This document shows, in pieces, positions 44,186 to 53,076 of a stretch of 64,000 nucleotides of DNA (position 1 is the stretch's first letter; each line of letters opens with the position of its first letter). Below the pieces are notes generated by a model. It was given only the letters and a program-made list of their open reading frames with translations, searched no databases and was not told the origin of the DNA. Source of the DNA: Oscillatoria sp. CS-180 (GTDB taxonomy: Bacteria; Cyanobacteriota; Cyanobacteriia; Phormidesmidales; Phormidesmidaceae). A program made the position numbers and the translations under genes. The stretch is from NCBI RefSeq assembly GCF_028330965.1, contig NZ_JAQMUB010000058.1, positions 39,999 to 103,998 on the forward strand. Reading direction: 5' to 3'.

Positions 44186-45124
44186 TTAGACTCCCCGCAG
44201 ATACACCACTGCACTTTGATCGAATGCAGCTTCTTCGTAGGCGACTTCCAAGCGATCGCGCTTATCTGTTAGATCAATCGCTGGGTCAAACGTCAAAACT
44301 TTGGGTTGATAAGGGTCGAGCTGTCCGTCCTCATCCTGGTCGCCTAAACGCACCACCTCGCCAGCATCTGTCATGGCATCCAGAAAATCTGTCAGCGACC
44401 CAAAGGTGATTTGGGCGTGCCGGGTTGTCGGGTTAGTGCCTGCGATCGCGTTCAGGAAATCGGCGATCGTGGCAAAGCTCTGAGGGGTGCCTGTCGCTCC
44501 AACAAATGTCCGAGTCAGGGTTACACCTCCTGTCGGTGGGGTACCCGGCAGGGTGAATACCAAGGCCGAAAGCTGCCCCAAGGTAAACCGTCCCCGCAAA
44601 CTCAGGGCAGGGGCAATGGCTGTGTCCCATCGGGTGAGTCGGCCAGTCACCACAGTAGAATCCGAAAACGGATTGCTGACATCAATGGGAATGCGAGCAA
44701 TCAGTCCTTCGGCACCGTCAGCATCTTCAAACTGATGTTCAAAGAGGATTTGATAGTCTGTCGTTTGCGTCCAAGCGTTTAGGGCTGACTCAAACTGAGG
44801 CAGGGAGGTTTCAGCAACGGTGAAACTAAGTACCCCGTCTGCTCGCAACGCATCCCGATCCAACAGGATTTGCTGCTGTAAGTTGGCGATCGCGGCACTG
44901 ACCATGTCGGCTTGAGACGCCCAAACCTGAAAGCGCATCACGGTGTTTAACCGAGTCCCCTTCAGCGCCACGGCTGCATAGTTTGCCCGTGATTCTGTCC
45001 CAATCCAGTTGCCCAATCCTGCGGGCTGTTCAGTGAGTTGAACAACAGTCACCGTTGGGCTAGGCAACGATGGCATATTGGGCGGTAGATAAAGTCTTAG
45101 GCGGTTCAGCAGAATGTCTAACAT
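44186..45124 (-). CDS. First gene of the CIS operon, probable tail-completion protein
   Basis: The 312-residue protein starts MLDILLNRLRLYLPPNMPS and has an alpha/beta N-terminal part with LNTVMRFQVWASQADMVSAA and a LFEHQFED motif, a pattern seen in tail terminator or neck proteins. The second half contains SLRGRFTLGQLSALVFTLPG and ends in a strand-rich segment with VYLRGV. It lies 84 bases upstream of the sheath and opens the cluster. I do not recognise a named family; the tail-completion reading rests on position. Confidence 0.5.
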   Translation of the reverse strand: MLDILLNRLRLYLPPNMPSLPSPTVTVVQLTEQPAGLGNWIGTESRANYAAVALKGTRLNTVMRFQVWASQADMVSAAIANLQQQILLDRDALRADGVLSFTVAETSLPQFESALNAWTQTTDYQILFEHQFEDADGAEGLIARIPIDVSNPFSDSTVVTGRLTRWDTAIAPALSLRGRFTLGQLSALVFTLPGTPPTGGVTLTRTFVGATGTPQSFATIADFLNAIAGTNPTTRHAQITFGSLTDFLDAMTDAGEVVRLGDQDEDGQLDPYQPKVLTFDPAIDLTDKRDRLEVAYEEAAFDQSAVVYLRGV

Positions 45125-45405
45125 TGGTTGGGCCTTCGTGATTTGACGAGAAGCGGGTAAGCCGATCTCGCAGCAAAATCAGCAGGAAGCTTTCGGTGGC
45201 TTAGCTGATGGGGTGTTGGCCCAATCCTAAGCACTGCAATAGCGCTTGCCATCACCCCGGCAGGGTGATGTATGCATAACGCGATCGCTCAAATCGCTAA
45301 CAGGGCTACAAGCTGAAACCCTGATAAATCCTCTTTTGCCCCCTATGCAGAGAACCCATGCCCCCGTAGACTGAGGATGAAGTTAAAGACTTTCTAAAGG
45401 GCGAC
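45125..45405. promoter_or_regulatory. Divergent gap between CIS operon and glgA
   Basis: This 281-base gap must hold promoters for the CIS operon on the minus strand and for glgA on the plus strand. I see HIP1-like sites and no clear -10/-35 pair. It is therefore noted by position only. Confidence 0.4.
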
Positions 45406-46878
45406 ATGCGGATTCTGTTTGTGGCGGCGGAAGCGGCTCCGGTAGCGAAAGTAGGCGGCATGGGAGACGTTGTCGGTTCCTTGCCCAAAATCCTTCGCAA
45501 AATGGGACACGATGTTCGCATCTTCATGCCCTATTACGGTTTTCTACCGGACAAGATGGACCTTCCAGAAGATCCAGTGTGGCAAGGCTATGCGATGTTT
45601 AACGACTTCGCTGTGTATGAGACCGTGTTACCGGGCACTGATGTGCCTTTGTATCTCTTTGGTCATCCAGCGTTTGATGGCCGAAATATCTACGGTGGGG
45701 CAGACGAAGATTGGCGGTTCACTTTTTTTGCCAACGGCGCAGCAGAATTTTCTTGGAATTTTTGGAAACCTCAAGTGATTCACTGCCATGACTGGCATAC
45801 GGGTATGATCCCAGTCTGGATGCACCAAACCTCAGACATCGGCACGGTCTTCACAATTCACAACTTGGCCTATCAAGGGCCGTGGCGCTGGAAGCTAGAG
45901 CAAATGACGTGGTGCCCGTGGTACATGCAGGGCCACAACACGATGGCAGCAGCGGTGCAGTTTGCCGATCGCGTTAATACCGTTTCCCCCACCTATGCCC
46001 AGCAAATCCAAACCAAAGATTATGGCGAACAGCTAGAGGGATTGCTGTCATTCATCAGCGGCAAACTCAGCGGTATTCTTAACGGCATTGACCTTGATCT
46101 GTTTGACCCTGAAACAGATAAGCAATTGGCAAAACAGTTTTCGGTAGAGACGATAGAGCAGCGTCGAGTCAACAAGATTACGGTGCAGGAAGAGATGGGC
46201 CTAGAGGTCAATTCTGATGCCTTTTTGGTCGGTTTGATCAGCAGACTGGTAGAGCAAAAAGGACTAGATCTGATCTTGCAGGTTATGGAGCAGTTTTTGT
46301 CTTACACTGATGCTCAATTTGTGCTGCTGGGAACGGGCGATCGCTACTACGAAAATCAGCTTTGGGAGATGTCCTCTCGATATCGGGGTCGCATGGCGGT
46401 GTACTTAATGTATAGCGATAGCATTGGCCGCCGTATCTATTCAGGTGCTGATGCCTTTCTCATGCCGTCCCGTTTTGAACCCTGTGGCATCAGCCAGATG
46501 ATTGCGATGCGATATGGTTGCATCCCCATTGTTCGGCGGACAGGGGGATTAGTCGACACCGTAGCCCACCATGTTCCTAATCGCGAAGCGGGAACAGGCT
46601 ACTGCTTTGATCGTTATGAACCCCTTGATCTCTACACATGTATGGTTAGAGCTTGGGAAGGATTTCAATACAAGGACAAGTGGCAGGCCCTACAGCAGCG
46701 AGGAATGCGGCAAAACTTCAGCTGGAGTAAATCTGCTGCTGAGTATGTTCGCCTCTACTCTGAAATTTTGGGAGTCGACTATACGGCGCAGCTCAACCTG
46801 ATAGCCGAGAGTGCTGAGAGTCCCGATGGCAAGGAAGCCAAAACGGACAAAAACCGTAAGACGGACAAAAGTCTCTGA
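45406..46878 (+). CDS. glgA: Glycogen synthase
   Basis: GlgA extends alpha-1,4-glucan from ADP-glucose. The motif [13 protein letters not shown] at residues 15-27 is the ADP-glucose-binding loop, followed by HCHDWHTGM and NLAYQG. The C-terminal lobe has [15 protein letters not shown], and the catalytic region [18 protein letters not shown] precedes [10 protein letters not shown]. At 490 residues it has the family length, with a short charged C-terminal tail. Cyanobacteria usually have two glgA genes; the window shows only one. Confidence 0.96.
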   Translation: MRILFVAAEAAPVAKVGGMGDVVGSLPKILRKMGHDVRIFMPYYGFLPDKMDLPEDPVWQGYAMFNDFAVYETVLPGTDVPLYLFGHPAFDGRNIYGGADEDWRFTFFANGAAEFSWNFWKPQVIHCHDWHTGMIPVWMHQTSDIGTVFTIHNLAYQGPWRWKLEQMTWCPWYMQGHNTMAAAVQFADRVNTVSPTYAQQIQTKDYGEQLEGLLSFISGKLSGILNGIDLDLFDPETDKQLAKQFSVETIEQRRVNKITVQEEMGLEVNSDAFLVGLISRLVEQKGLDLILQVMEQFLSYTDAQFVLLGTGDRYYENQLWEMSSRYRGRMAVYLMYSDSIGRRIYSGADAFLMPSRFEPCGISQMIAMRYGCIPIVRRTGGLVDTVAHHVPNREAGTGYCFDRYEPLDLYTCMVRAWEGFQYKDKWQALQQRGMRQNFSWSKSAAEYVRLYSEILGVDYTAQLNLIAESAESPDGKEAKTDKNRKTDKSL

Positions 46879-47092
46879 TAAGGTATCCGCGCAAGTTTGT
46901 TGGAGGGTTGAAACCCTACAGCTGTTGCTACCACTCTGCGCTGCTACACCGTTTTAAGGAAGGACCCGTTACGTTCCCCTCCGGGGAGAGGCCAATGGGG
47001 TAGGTTAAGCCTTCAAACTCTTCTGTTACATCCTTGATAGTCTTGCCCCGAACTCAGATGACTCAGGTTAAAGAACCAACGGACACTAAACG

Positions 47093-47125
47093 AAAAAGCA
47101 GCCCCGTCAGTAGCTGACAGGGCTG
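47093..47125 (-). terminator. Rho-independent terminator, minus strand
   Basis: CAGCCC-C-GTCAG (47099-47110) and CTGAC-A-GGGCTG (47114-47125) form an 11-bp GC-rich stem with one mismatch and a 3-base loop. On the minus strand it is followed by one C and then TTTTT. On the plus strand there is no T-run, so it acts in the minus direction. Confidence 0.65.
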
Positions 47126-47215
47126 GAGACGCAGTTAGGAGGTATCTTGAGTCCAAACATAAGGGCAAGACGCGAAGATACCCAACTCCTTAAGACCAAT
47201 TTAAGGAGCACCGAA
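47093..47215 (-). ncRNA. Candidate small RNA with three hairpins
   Basis: Reading on the minus strand there are three stems in a row: CTCCTTAA/TTAAGGAG (47186-47208, 8 bp, 7-base loop), GGTATCTT/AAGATACC (47141-47182, 8 bp, long loop) and a terminal stem at 47099-47125. A run of five T follows the last stem on the minus strand. Each stem is perfect or nearly so. The layout is that of a stand-alone small RNA, but no family is recognised and the 5' end is a guess. Confidence 0.4.
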
Positions 47216-48118
47216 AGAGGCGGTTGCAATTGTTTACACGCTGCCCCGTTTTGTGGCGATCGCTACAACGATAGACCCACCGCTATAGACAGCCTCGATA
47301 TCAACAAATCAAGGTCTAATGGTTATTCCAACATAGATAAGCACAGCTAGTGCCGTTTCCTCTCTGACGCTACAAACCTAATCTTGTTCCATATCTTTTA
47401 TCGCTTTAACCGAATATACACAGAGGCGATCTATTTTTTTATAGAGTATCGCTAACAAATATGTCTCGACAAGAAAAACAACTGAAAAACAATTGGGAAG
47501 ACAATAAAAAAGAAGCGCTTCCAAGATTGCCAACAAACCTTCCTTCAAAAGTTTTACATATCCTTTAATCAACTAATAAAGTTATCAATTTTATAGGATT
47601 CCTCAATCCCTACGTATTTTTGCTGAGATATTTCTATTGTAGGCTCTGATTTTAAGCTGAGACAGATTCTTATTGAGTTATTTTAATCACCAAAATTGCG
47701 AAAGTCTCTCTATCTATAGATGACCAACCAACTCAGTGTTCTTAGAAACTGTTGGCTTAGCTAACAGCAATACTGAATTTTCCTTAAACAAGCGGGGTAT
47801 CCTTTTAAGTGTGGCTAATACGACTCCGGAAACGTCGTCGCTTTATTTGTAAAGGCTCCATAAAGATAAGAAATCTCTCATTAAGTGCCGCGATTGAACG
47901 TGTTAACTTTATCACCAAATAAAAGCTTATAAGTGATGCTTTTAGAGACTCTTTGGTAGCTGAATTGACAATCGATTGCGCTCAATCTGGTGTCATTTGA
48001 TAGAGATGCATTCATTCTTCTAATTAATTTAGCTTTGAAACTAAGGCGCAGTTATCGGTGAACTCTTGTTTGTAACAATCAACCATTACTAAAGCGTTAT
48101 ATCAGCAGTTTTCAAACT

Positions 48119-49180
48119 ATGGATCAGCAAGTGCCATCAACAACATCAGGGTTAAAGGTATCTATAATCATTCCTGTCTACAACGGCGGCCCATCTTTTC
48201 GTCTGTGCCTGAAAAGCCTTGAACAATCAACAAGAAAACCTGATGAAATTATCGTCGTTGCCGATGGGGATACTGATGGTTCTTCTGAGTTCGCTAGATC
48301 TTTTGGTGCAACGGTTTTCCGATATCCTTCAGCGGGTGGGCCAGCACGGGCTAGAAATCGAGGAGCAACGCTGGCAACGGGTGATGTGCTGTTCTTTGTA
48401 GATGCTGATGTCACTGTTCACCCTGATACGGTTGCTCAGGTCGAAGAAGTGTTTCAGAGCGATCTTGAACTCGCTGCTCTGATTGGCTCTTACGACGACG
48501 ACCCCGGCGCAAGCAACTTTCTATCGCAGTACAAAAATCTGTTTCATCACTATACGCACCAGATTTCTTCGAGTACCGCTTCTACGTTTTGGGGCGCTTG
48601 TGGGGCCATCCGTCGCCATGTCTTTTTCGATGTTGGTGGATTTGATGAAGGGTATCGAAAACCTTGTGTTGAGGACATCGAGCTGGGCTATCGGCTGAAA
48701 CAAAGTGGCTATTCGATTCGTCTTTGCAAGCGTATTCAAGTCAAGCATTTAAAGTGTTGGCGTCCTCTGTCTTTACTGAAAGCCGAAGTCTTTTATCGGG
48801 CTTTACCTTGGTCAGAGCTGCTGCTTGGCGATCGCCAATTTAACGCAGATCTCAATCTGAGCCACTCAAATCGAATTAGCGTTGTTTGTGCATTCTTGCT
48901 GGTCGTCACTTCAGTGACTGGCTTTTTTGTGCCACCGTTCTTGGGTCTTTCAATCATCCTGGCAATCATCTTACTGATTACCAATTGGAGCGTTTATCAG
49001 TTTTTCTTAGATAGGAAAGGACTTTTCTTTACTCTGCGCGTAATTCCTTGGCACTGGCTTTATTTCCTCTATGGAGGGGGTGCTTTTGCCTATGGTGTCG
49101 CCAGGTATTTTCTAAGTCGTTTGCAGTTGCCAAAATTACCGATGCCCCATGGAATCCAGAAATCTGGCAGATTTCTTTAA
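48119..49180 (+). CDS. GT2 family glycosyltransferase with membrane tail
   Basis: The 353-residue protein has a GT-A fold start (VSIIIPVYNGG), the NDP-sugar part with VVADGDTDGS and ARARNRGATLATGDVLFFVDADV where DAD is the metal-binding motif, and ACGAIRRHVFFDVGGFDEGY with the acceptor-side ED at VEDIELGYRLKQ. Three or so hydrophobic segments lie at the C-terminus (about 255-335), so it is membrane-attached. It is the first gene of the polysaccharide cluster. Confidence 0.9.
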   Translation: MDQQVPSTTSGLKVSIIIPVYNGGPSFRLCLKSLEQSTRKPDEIIVVADGDTDGSSEFARSFGATVFRYPSAGGPARARNRGATLATGDVLFFVDADVTVHPDTVAQVEEVFQSDLELAALIGSYDDDPGASNFLSQYKNLFHHYTHQISSSTASTFWGACGAIRRHVFFDVGGFDEGYRKPCVEDIELGYRLKQSGYSIRLCKRIQVKHLKCWRPLSLLKAEVFYRALPWSELLLGDRQFNADLNLSHSNRISVVCAFLLVVTSVTGFFVPPFLGLSIILAIILLITNWSVYQFFLDRKGLFFTLRVIPWHWLYFLYGGGAFAYGVARYFLSRLQLPKLPMPHGIQKSGRFL

Positions 49181-49226
49181 AGGCGTCCAGTTCAATTCAT
49201 AGTGCAGTTCATAGGAGTATTTACAA

Positions 49227-50717
49227 GTGCAATCTCAACCTGTAGTCATCATCGGTGGTGGACCTGCTGGACTGACCGCCGGCTACGAACTGATGAAGCA
49301 CGGCATGCAGTCTGTCGTTCTTGAGAAGGCTGACAAAGTGGGGGGCATTTCACGAACCGAAACCTATCGTGGCTATCGGTTTGATATTGGAGGCCACCGC
49401 TTCTTTACCAAAGTCGGAGAGGTTCAGGCGCTTTGGAAGGAAATTTTAGGAGACGATTTTATCCAGGTTCCTAGACTATCAAGAATCTACTACGACGGTA
49501 AATTCTACGACTATCCTCTATCCATTTCTAGGACCCTCAAGAATTTAGGTCCAATTCGCAGCACGCTCATTCTGATTAGCTATCTTGAAGCCAAGCTTAA
49601 AAAGTATCGGAACCCCAATTTTGAAGCCGAAACATTTGAGGAATGGGTGATTGACTGTTTTGGAGAACGTCTCTATCGCATTTTCTTCAAAACCTACACC
49701 GAAAAAGTATGGGGCATTCCTTGTAATCAGATCAGAGCTGATTGGGCGGCACAGCGCATTAAAAATATGTCGCTTAAGCAGGCAGTGATCAATGCCGTGT
49801 TTGGTAGTCAGAACGCCAAAAGCCTAATCAAAGAGTTTGATTACCCTCGCTTGGGTCCTGGGATGATGTGGGAGCGGTGTCAGGAACTGCTTGAGGTGCA
49901 CGGCTCAGCGGTTCATCTTAATACTGAAGTCGTGCGAGTTGAGCGTGAGGGCAATCGAATTACAAAGGTTGTAGCAAAAGAGGGCGATCGCACCTTTGAG
50001 CTGACAGGCGATCACTTTGTCAACTCTATGCCCGTTTCAGCCCTGATGCACCGACTCGACCCAGCCCCTCCTCAGGAGGTTCTAGAAGCAGCTCGTGGAT
50101 TGAAATATCGGGACTTCTTGATCGTCTCACTGATTGTTAATCAGGATCACTTGTTCCCAGACAACTGGCTGTATATTCATAGCCCTGAATTTAAGGTTGG
50201 GCGCATTCAGAACTTCAAAAACTGGAGTCCAGCTATGGTCCCCGAAGCGGGGAAGACTTGCCTAGGAATGGAGTATTTCTGCAGTGAAGGGGACACTATT
50301 TGGGAGATGTCGGATCAAGACCTCATCAAGTTAGCCTCCAAAGAAATTGTGCGCCTGAACTTGGGCGTCAATCCTGAGGATGTTGAAGACGGCTGTATAA
50401 TCCGTCAGCGTAAAGCCTATCCGGTCTACGACGGCGAGTATCGCCAGCATCTTCAAGTTTTGCAGGACTACATTCAGACGTTTGAAAACCTGCAGACGGT
50501 GGGCCGCAATGGCATGCACCGCTATAACAATCAGGACCACTCCATGCTGACGGCACTGTTAGCTGCGAAAAATATCGTTGGTGAGAATCACGACCTGTGG
50601 AACATCAACGTCGAACGGTCTTACCACGAAAACTTTACGAATGAGGAATGGTCCAAGGTGAGAAAAACTGCGGCTGAGGCCGTCACCGAGAACCAGCCCA
50701 TTTCTAGCGCAGCTTAA
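49227..50717 (+). CDS. FAD-dependent oxidoreductase (amine-oxidase / UDP-galactopyranose-mutase-like)
   Basis: The 496-residue protein starts with the dinucleotide fold VVIIGGGPAGLTAGYELM and continues with LEKADKVGGISRTE and FDIGGHRFFTK, motifs shared by protoporphyrinogen-oxidase-like and UDP-galactopyranose-mutase-like flavoproteins. The C-terminal part has the FAD-contacting GRNGMHRYNNQDHSMLTALL. Genes of this type are frequent in polysaccharide clusters. The exact reaction is not decided by the sequence. The start is GTG 49227, 46 bases after the previous gene. Confidence 0.85.
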   Translation: MQSQPVVIIGGGPAGLTAGYELMKHGMQSVVLEKADKVGGISRTETYRGYRFDIGGHRFFTKVGEVQALWKEILGDDFIQVPRLSRIYYDGKFYDYPLSISRTLKNLGPIRSTLILISYLEAKLKKYRNPNFEAETFEEWVIDCFGERLYRIFFKTYTEKVWGIPCNQIRADWAAQRIKNMSLKQAVINAVFGSQNAKSLIKEFDYPRLGPGMMWERCQELLEVHGSAVHLNTEVVRVEREGNRITKVVAKEGDRTFELTGDHFVNSMPVSALMHRLDPAPPQEVLEAARGLKYRDFLIVSLIVNQDHLFPDNWLYIHSPEFKVGRIQNFKNWSPAMVPEAGKTCLGMEYFCSEGDTIWEMSDQDLIKLASKEIVRLNLGVNPEDVEDGCIIRQRKAYPVYDGEYRQHLQVLQDYIQTFENLQTVGRNGMHRYNNQDHSMLTALLAAKNIVGENHDLWNINVERSYHENFTNEEWSKVRKTAAEAVTENQPISSAA

Positions 50718-50735
50718 CCAAAAATAGGGGGTGTT

Positions 50736-51659
50736 ATGGAAAGGCCAAACTGTCCTTTTGTTTCAGTCATTATTCCGGTCTACAACGATGCTGGACGATT
50801 GCGGCTGTGCTTGGCAGCGTTAAGCACACAGACCTACCCGCGATCTCGCTTTGAAATCATTGTGATAGACAACGGTTCTGATTATCCGGAACGCACTAAG
50901 GCAGCAACGGCTTCCCTCAATCGGGTGACAGTTGTGTCTGAGCCAACTCCTGGTTCTTACGCCGCCCGCAATCGCGGACTGGCGATCGCACAGGGTGAGG
51001 CGATCGCCTTTACCGATGCCGACTGCATTCCCGATAGTGACTGGCTTGAGCGCGGCATCGCCCACCTCCAGCAGACTCCTAACTGTGGTCAAGTCGTTGG
51101 CAAAGTCAATCTCTTCTTTGCCAATCCTGATCGACCCACCGCCGTTGAGCTTTATGAAAGCCTCACTGCATTTCCCCAAGAGCGCTTGTTAAAAGAGTTT
51201 CACGGCGGTGCAACGGCCAACGTTTTTACCTGGCGACGGGTAATTGAAGACGTGGGTCCGTTTAACACACGACTCAAATCGAACGGGGATTTGGAATGGG
51301 GTGGGCGCGTCTTTGACAGAGGTTATGCTCAGGTCTACGCAGCCGATGTGCAAGTCGCTCATCCCGCCCGGCGATCGCTAGGCGAATTACACAAACGGAC
51401 GGTCAGACTTGCTGGCGGGGTCATTGATCGCTTGATTCGCCCCGACGACAAGTTTATTCAGCGGCAAAAGATGTTTGCTCGCCTCTTGGTTGATGATCTA
51501 ACCCCCCCAGTTAATTTCGTCATCAATACGTTTCGCAACTCCGACCTGAAGCACTGGCAGCATAAGCTGAAAGCGTCTCTAGTCATTTTTTATGTGCGGT
51601 ATGTCAGTGCTGGCGAAAAGCTGCGGCTGAAGTTTGGCGGAGCCTCAAATCGAGGATAG
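50736..51659 (+). CDS. GT2 family glycosyltransferase
   Basis: The 307-residue protein has VSVIIPVYNDAGRLRLCLAA at the start, then IIVIDNGSDY, AARNRGLAIAQGEAIAFTDADC with the DAD metal site, and GGATANVFTWRRVIEDVGPFN for the acceptor region. The C-terminus is soluble. It follows the flavoprotein after 18 bases with a good GGGGG-type site, so the two share an operon. The sugar is unknown. Confidence 0.92.
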   Translation: MERPNCPFVSVIIPVYNDAGRLRLCLAALSTQTYPRSRFEIIVIDNGSDYPERTKAATASLNRVTVVSEPTPGSYAARNRGLAIAQGEAIAFTDADCIPDSDWLERGIAHLQQTPNCGQVVGKVNLFFANPDRPTAVELYESLTAFPQERLLKEFHGGATANVFTWRRVIEDVGPFNTRLKSNGDLEWGGRVFDRGYAQVYAADVQVAHPARRSLGELHKRTVRLAGGVIDRLIRPDDKFIQRQKMFARLLVDDLTPPVNFVINTFRNSDLKHWQHKLKASLVIFYVRYVSAGEKLRLKFGGASNRG

Positions 51660-51668
51660 GAGGGGCCT

Positions 51669-52952
51669 ATGCGAATTGCGTTTATCGTCGGTCATTTTCC
51701 CAGGCTGTCTGAGACCTTCATCCTGAATCAGGTGACGGGTCTAATTGATCGAGGGCACCAGGTCGATATTTTCAGCGAATATGAGGGTGACTGGCAGCGT
51801 GTCCACCCTGATGTTGAACAGTATGACCTGCGTCAGTACACCTATCCTTTGCATCCAGTCCCCGCTAGCTATGGTCAACGATTTTGGCAGGGGGCTAGAT
51901 TAGCGCTGACTCGGTGGCCCCAAGCACCTGGACGCATTGTGCGATCGCTCAATCCTCTGGCCCATGGTCGCTATGCTCTTGGCCTGTGGACACTTTACAG
52001 CAGTGTTTCTTTGATTGATCAAGACTGGCCTGCCTATGATATTGTCCACTGCCAGTTTGGCACACAGGGACATCGAGGCTGGTTTTTGCAGCGTTTGATG
52101 GCACCTGCGACCAAGCTCGTTGTCATGTTTCGGGGTCACGACATCAGTAGCTACGTCCGACAAAAAGGGGAAGACGTTTATACCGATCTGTTCCATGCTG
52201 CAGATGCTTGTCTTACAAACTGCAATTTCTTCCGCCAGCGCCTCATTCAGTTAGGCTGTCCGGCACATAAGGTTGCCGTCCACTATTCAGGGCTGGATAT
52301 TGGTAAGTTTGACTATCAGCCCCGCCGACTTGACCCAGACGGTACGATTCAGCTGCTGACCACAGGTCGCCTAGTCGAAAAGAAGGGAATTGAATATGTG
52401 ATTCGGGCGATCGCTCGTCTTGCACGGCGTTACGACAAGCTTAAGTACACCATCGTAGGCGATGGTCCACTTCGGGGACACTTCGAAGACCTGATCCGCA
52501 ATCTAGGTTTAGAGAACTTTGTGCAACTGGTTGGATGGCAGGATGAACAAGCTCTGATTCACCAACTTAGTCAAGCTCATGTCTTTATTGCCCCTAGCGT
52601 TACCGCTGAAGACGGCAACCAGGATGCCCCTATTAATGTGCTCAAAGAGGCGATGGCGATCGGTCTTCCCGTTGTGAGTACCCGTCACGGCGGCATTCCA
52701 GAATTGGTTCAAGACAGCGTCTCTGGTTACCTCGTCCCCGAGCGTGATGTGGCAGCGTTAAGCGATCGCATCGAGCAGCTCATCAACTCTCCAGAACGTT
52801 GGCCTGAGATGGGACAGGCCGGACGGACTTTTGTGGAGCAGCATTTCAATCTGCATATGCTCAATGATCGTCTAGTTACCCGATATGAGGAACTGCTGCG
52901 TACCAAGGATCCGCCCCCGCGATCGCTGCCGCTAGCAAATTTCCCCGCTTAG
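51669..52952 (+). CDS. GT4 family glycosyltransferase (GT-B fold)
   Basis: The 427-residue protein has the GT-B layout: an N-terminal half with IAFIVGHFPRLSETFILNQV and a C-terminal half with TTGRLVEKKGIEYVIRAIA, TIVGDGPLRGHFEDL, and the nucleotide-sugar site with VTAEDGNQDAPINVLKEAMA followed by VVSTRHGGIPELVQD. This is the retaining GT4 type found in capsule and exopolysaccharide clusters. The 9-base spacing and a GGAGG site at the end of the previous gene show coupling. Confidence 0.93.
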   Translation: MRIAFIVGHFPRLSETFILNQVTGLIDRGHQVDIFSEYEGDWQRVHPDVEQYDLRQYTYPLHPVPASYGQRFWQGARLALTRWPQAPGRIVRSLNPLAHGRYALGLWTLYSSVSLIDQDWPAYDIVHCQFGTQGHRGWFLQRLMAPATKLVVMFRGHDISSYVRQKGEDVYTDLFHAADACLTNCNFFRQRLIQLGCPAHKVAVHYSGLDIGKFDYQPRRLDPDGTIQLLTTGRLVEKKGIEYVIRAIARLARRYDKLKYTIVGDGPLRGHFEDLIRNLGLENFVQLVGWQDEQALIHQLSQAHVFIAPSVTAEDGNQDAPINVLKEAMAIGLPVVSTRHGGIPELVQDSVSGYLVPERDVAALSDRIEQLINSPERWPEMGQAGRTFVEQHFNLHMLNDRLVTRYEELLRTKDPPPRSLPLANFPA

Positions 52953-53076
52953 TTTCACCCTTTTGAAAGGTACTGCCTCTCGACAACCCGTTCTAAATCC
53001 CAATGTCAGTTTTATCGCTAACGTGTCTACGCTCATTTTTAGCCATTAATCGTTTACTTCTAACAGAATCTCAGCA

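Larger units (their letters stand above)
46879..48118. other. 1.2-kb gap between glgA and the polysaccharide cluster
   Basis: No gene is supported here. From left to right it holds a small inverted repeat AGGGTTGAAACCCT (46906-46919), a three-hairpin candidate RNA on the minus strand (47093-47215), and then about 770 bases of AT-rich DNA (47350-48118) that form the leader of the polysaccharide cluster. Short open frames at 47147-47350 and 47378-47572 show no coding features. Confidence 0.6.

Noticed and set aside
18056..45124. Prophage or phage remnant
   Set aside because: No capsid, portal, terminase, holin, lysin, integrase or attachment repeat is visible in or beside the tail genes.
47147..47350. 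67-residue plus-strand open frame as a gene
   Set aside because: It runs through the three-hairpin structure and has no coding features.
47378..47572. 64-residue minus-strand open frame as a gene
   Set aside because: It is hydrophobic by AT-rich composition, has no ribosome binding site and no recognisable family.
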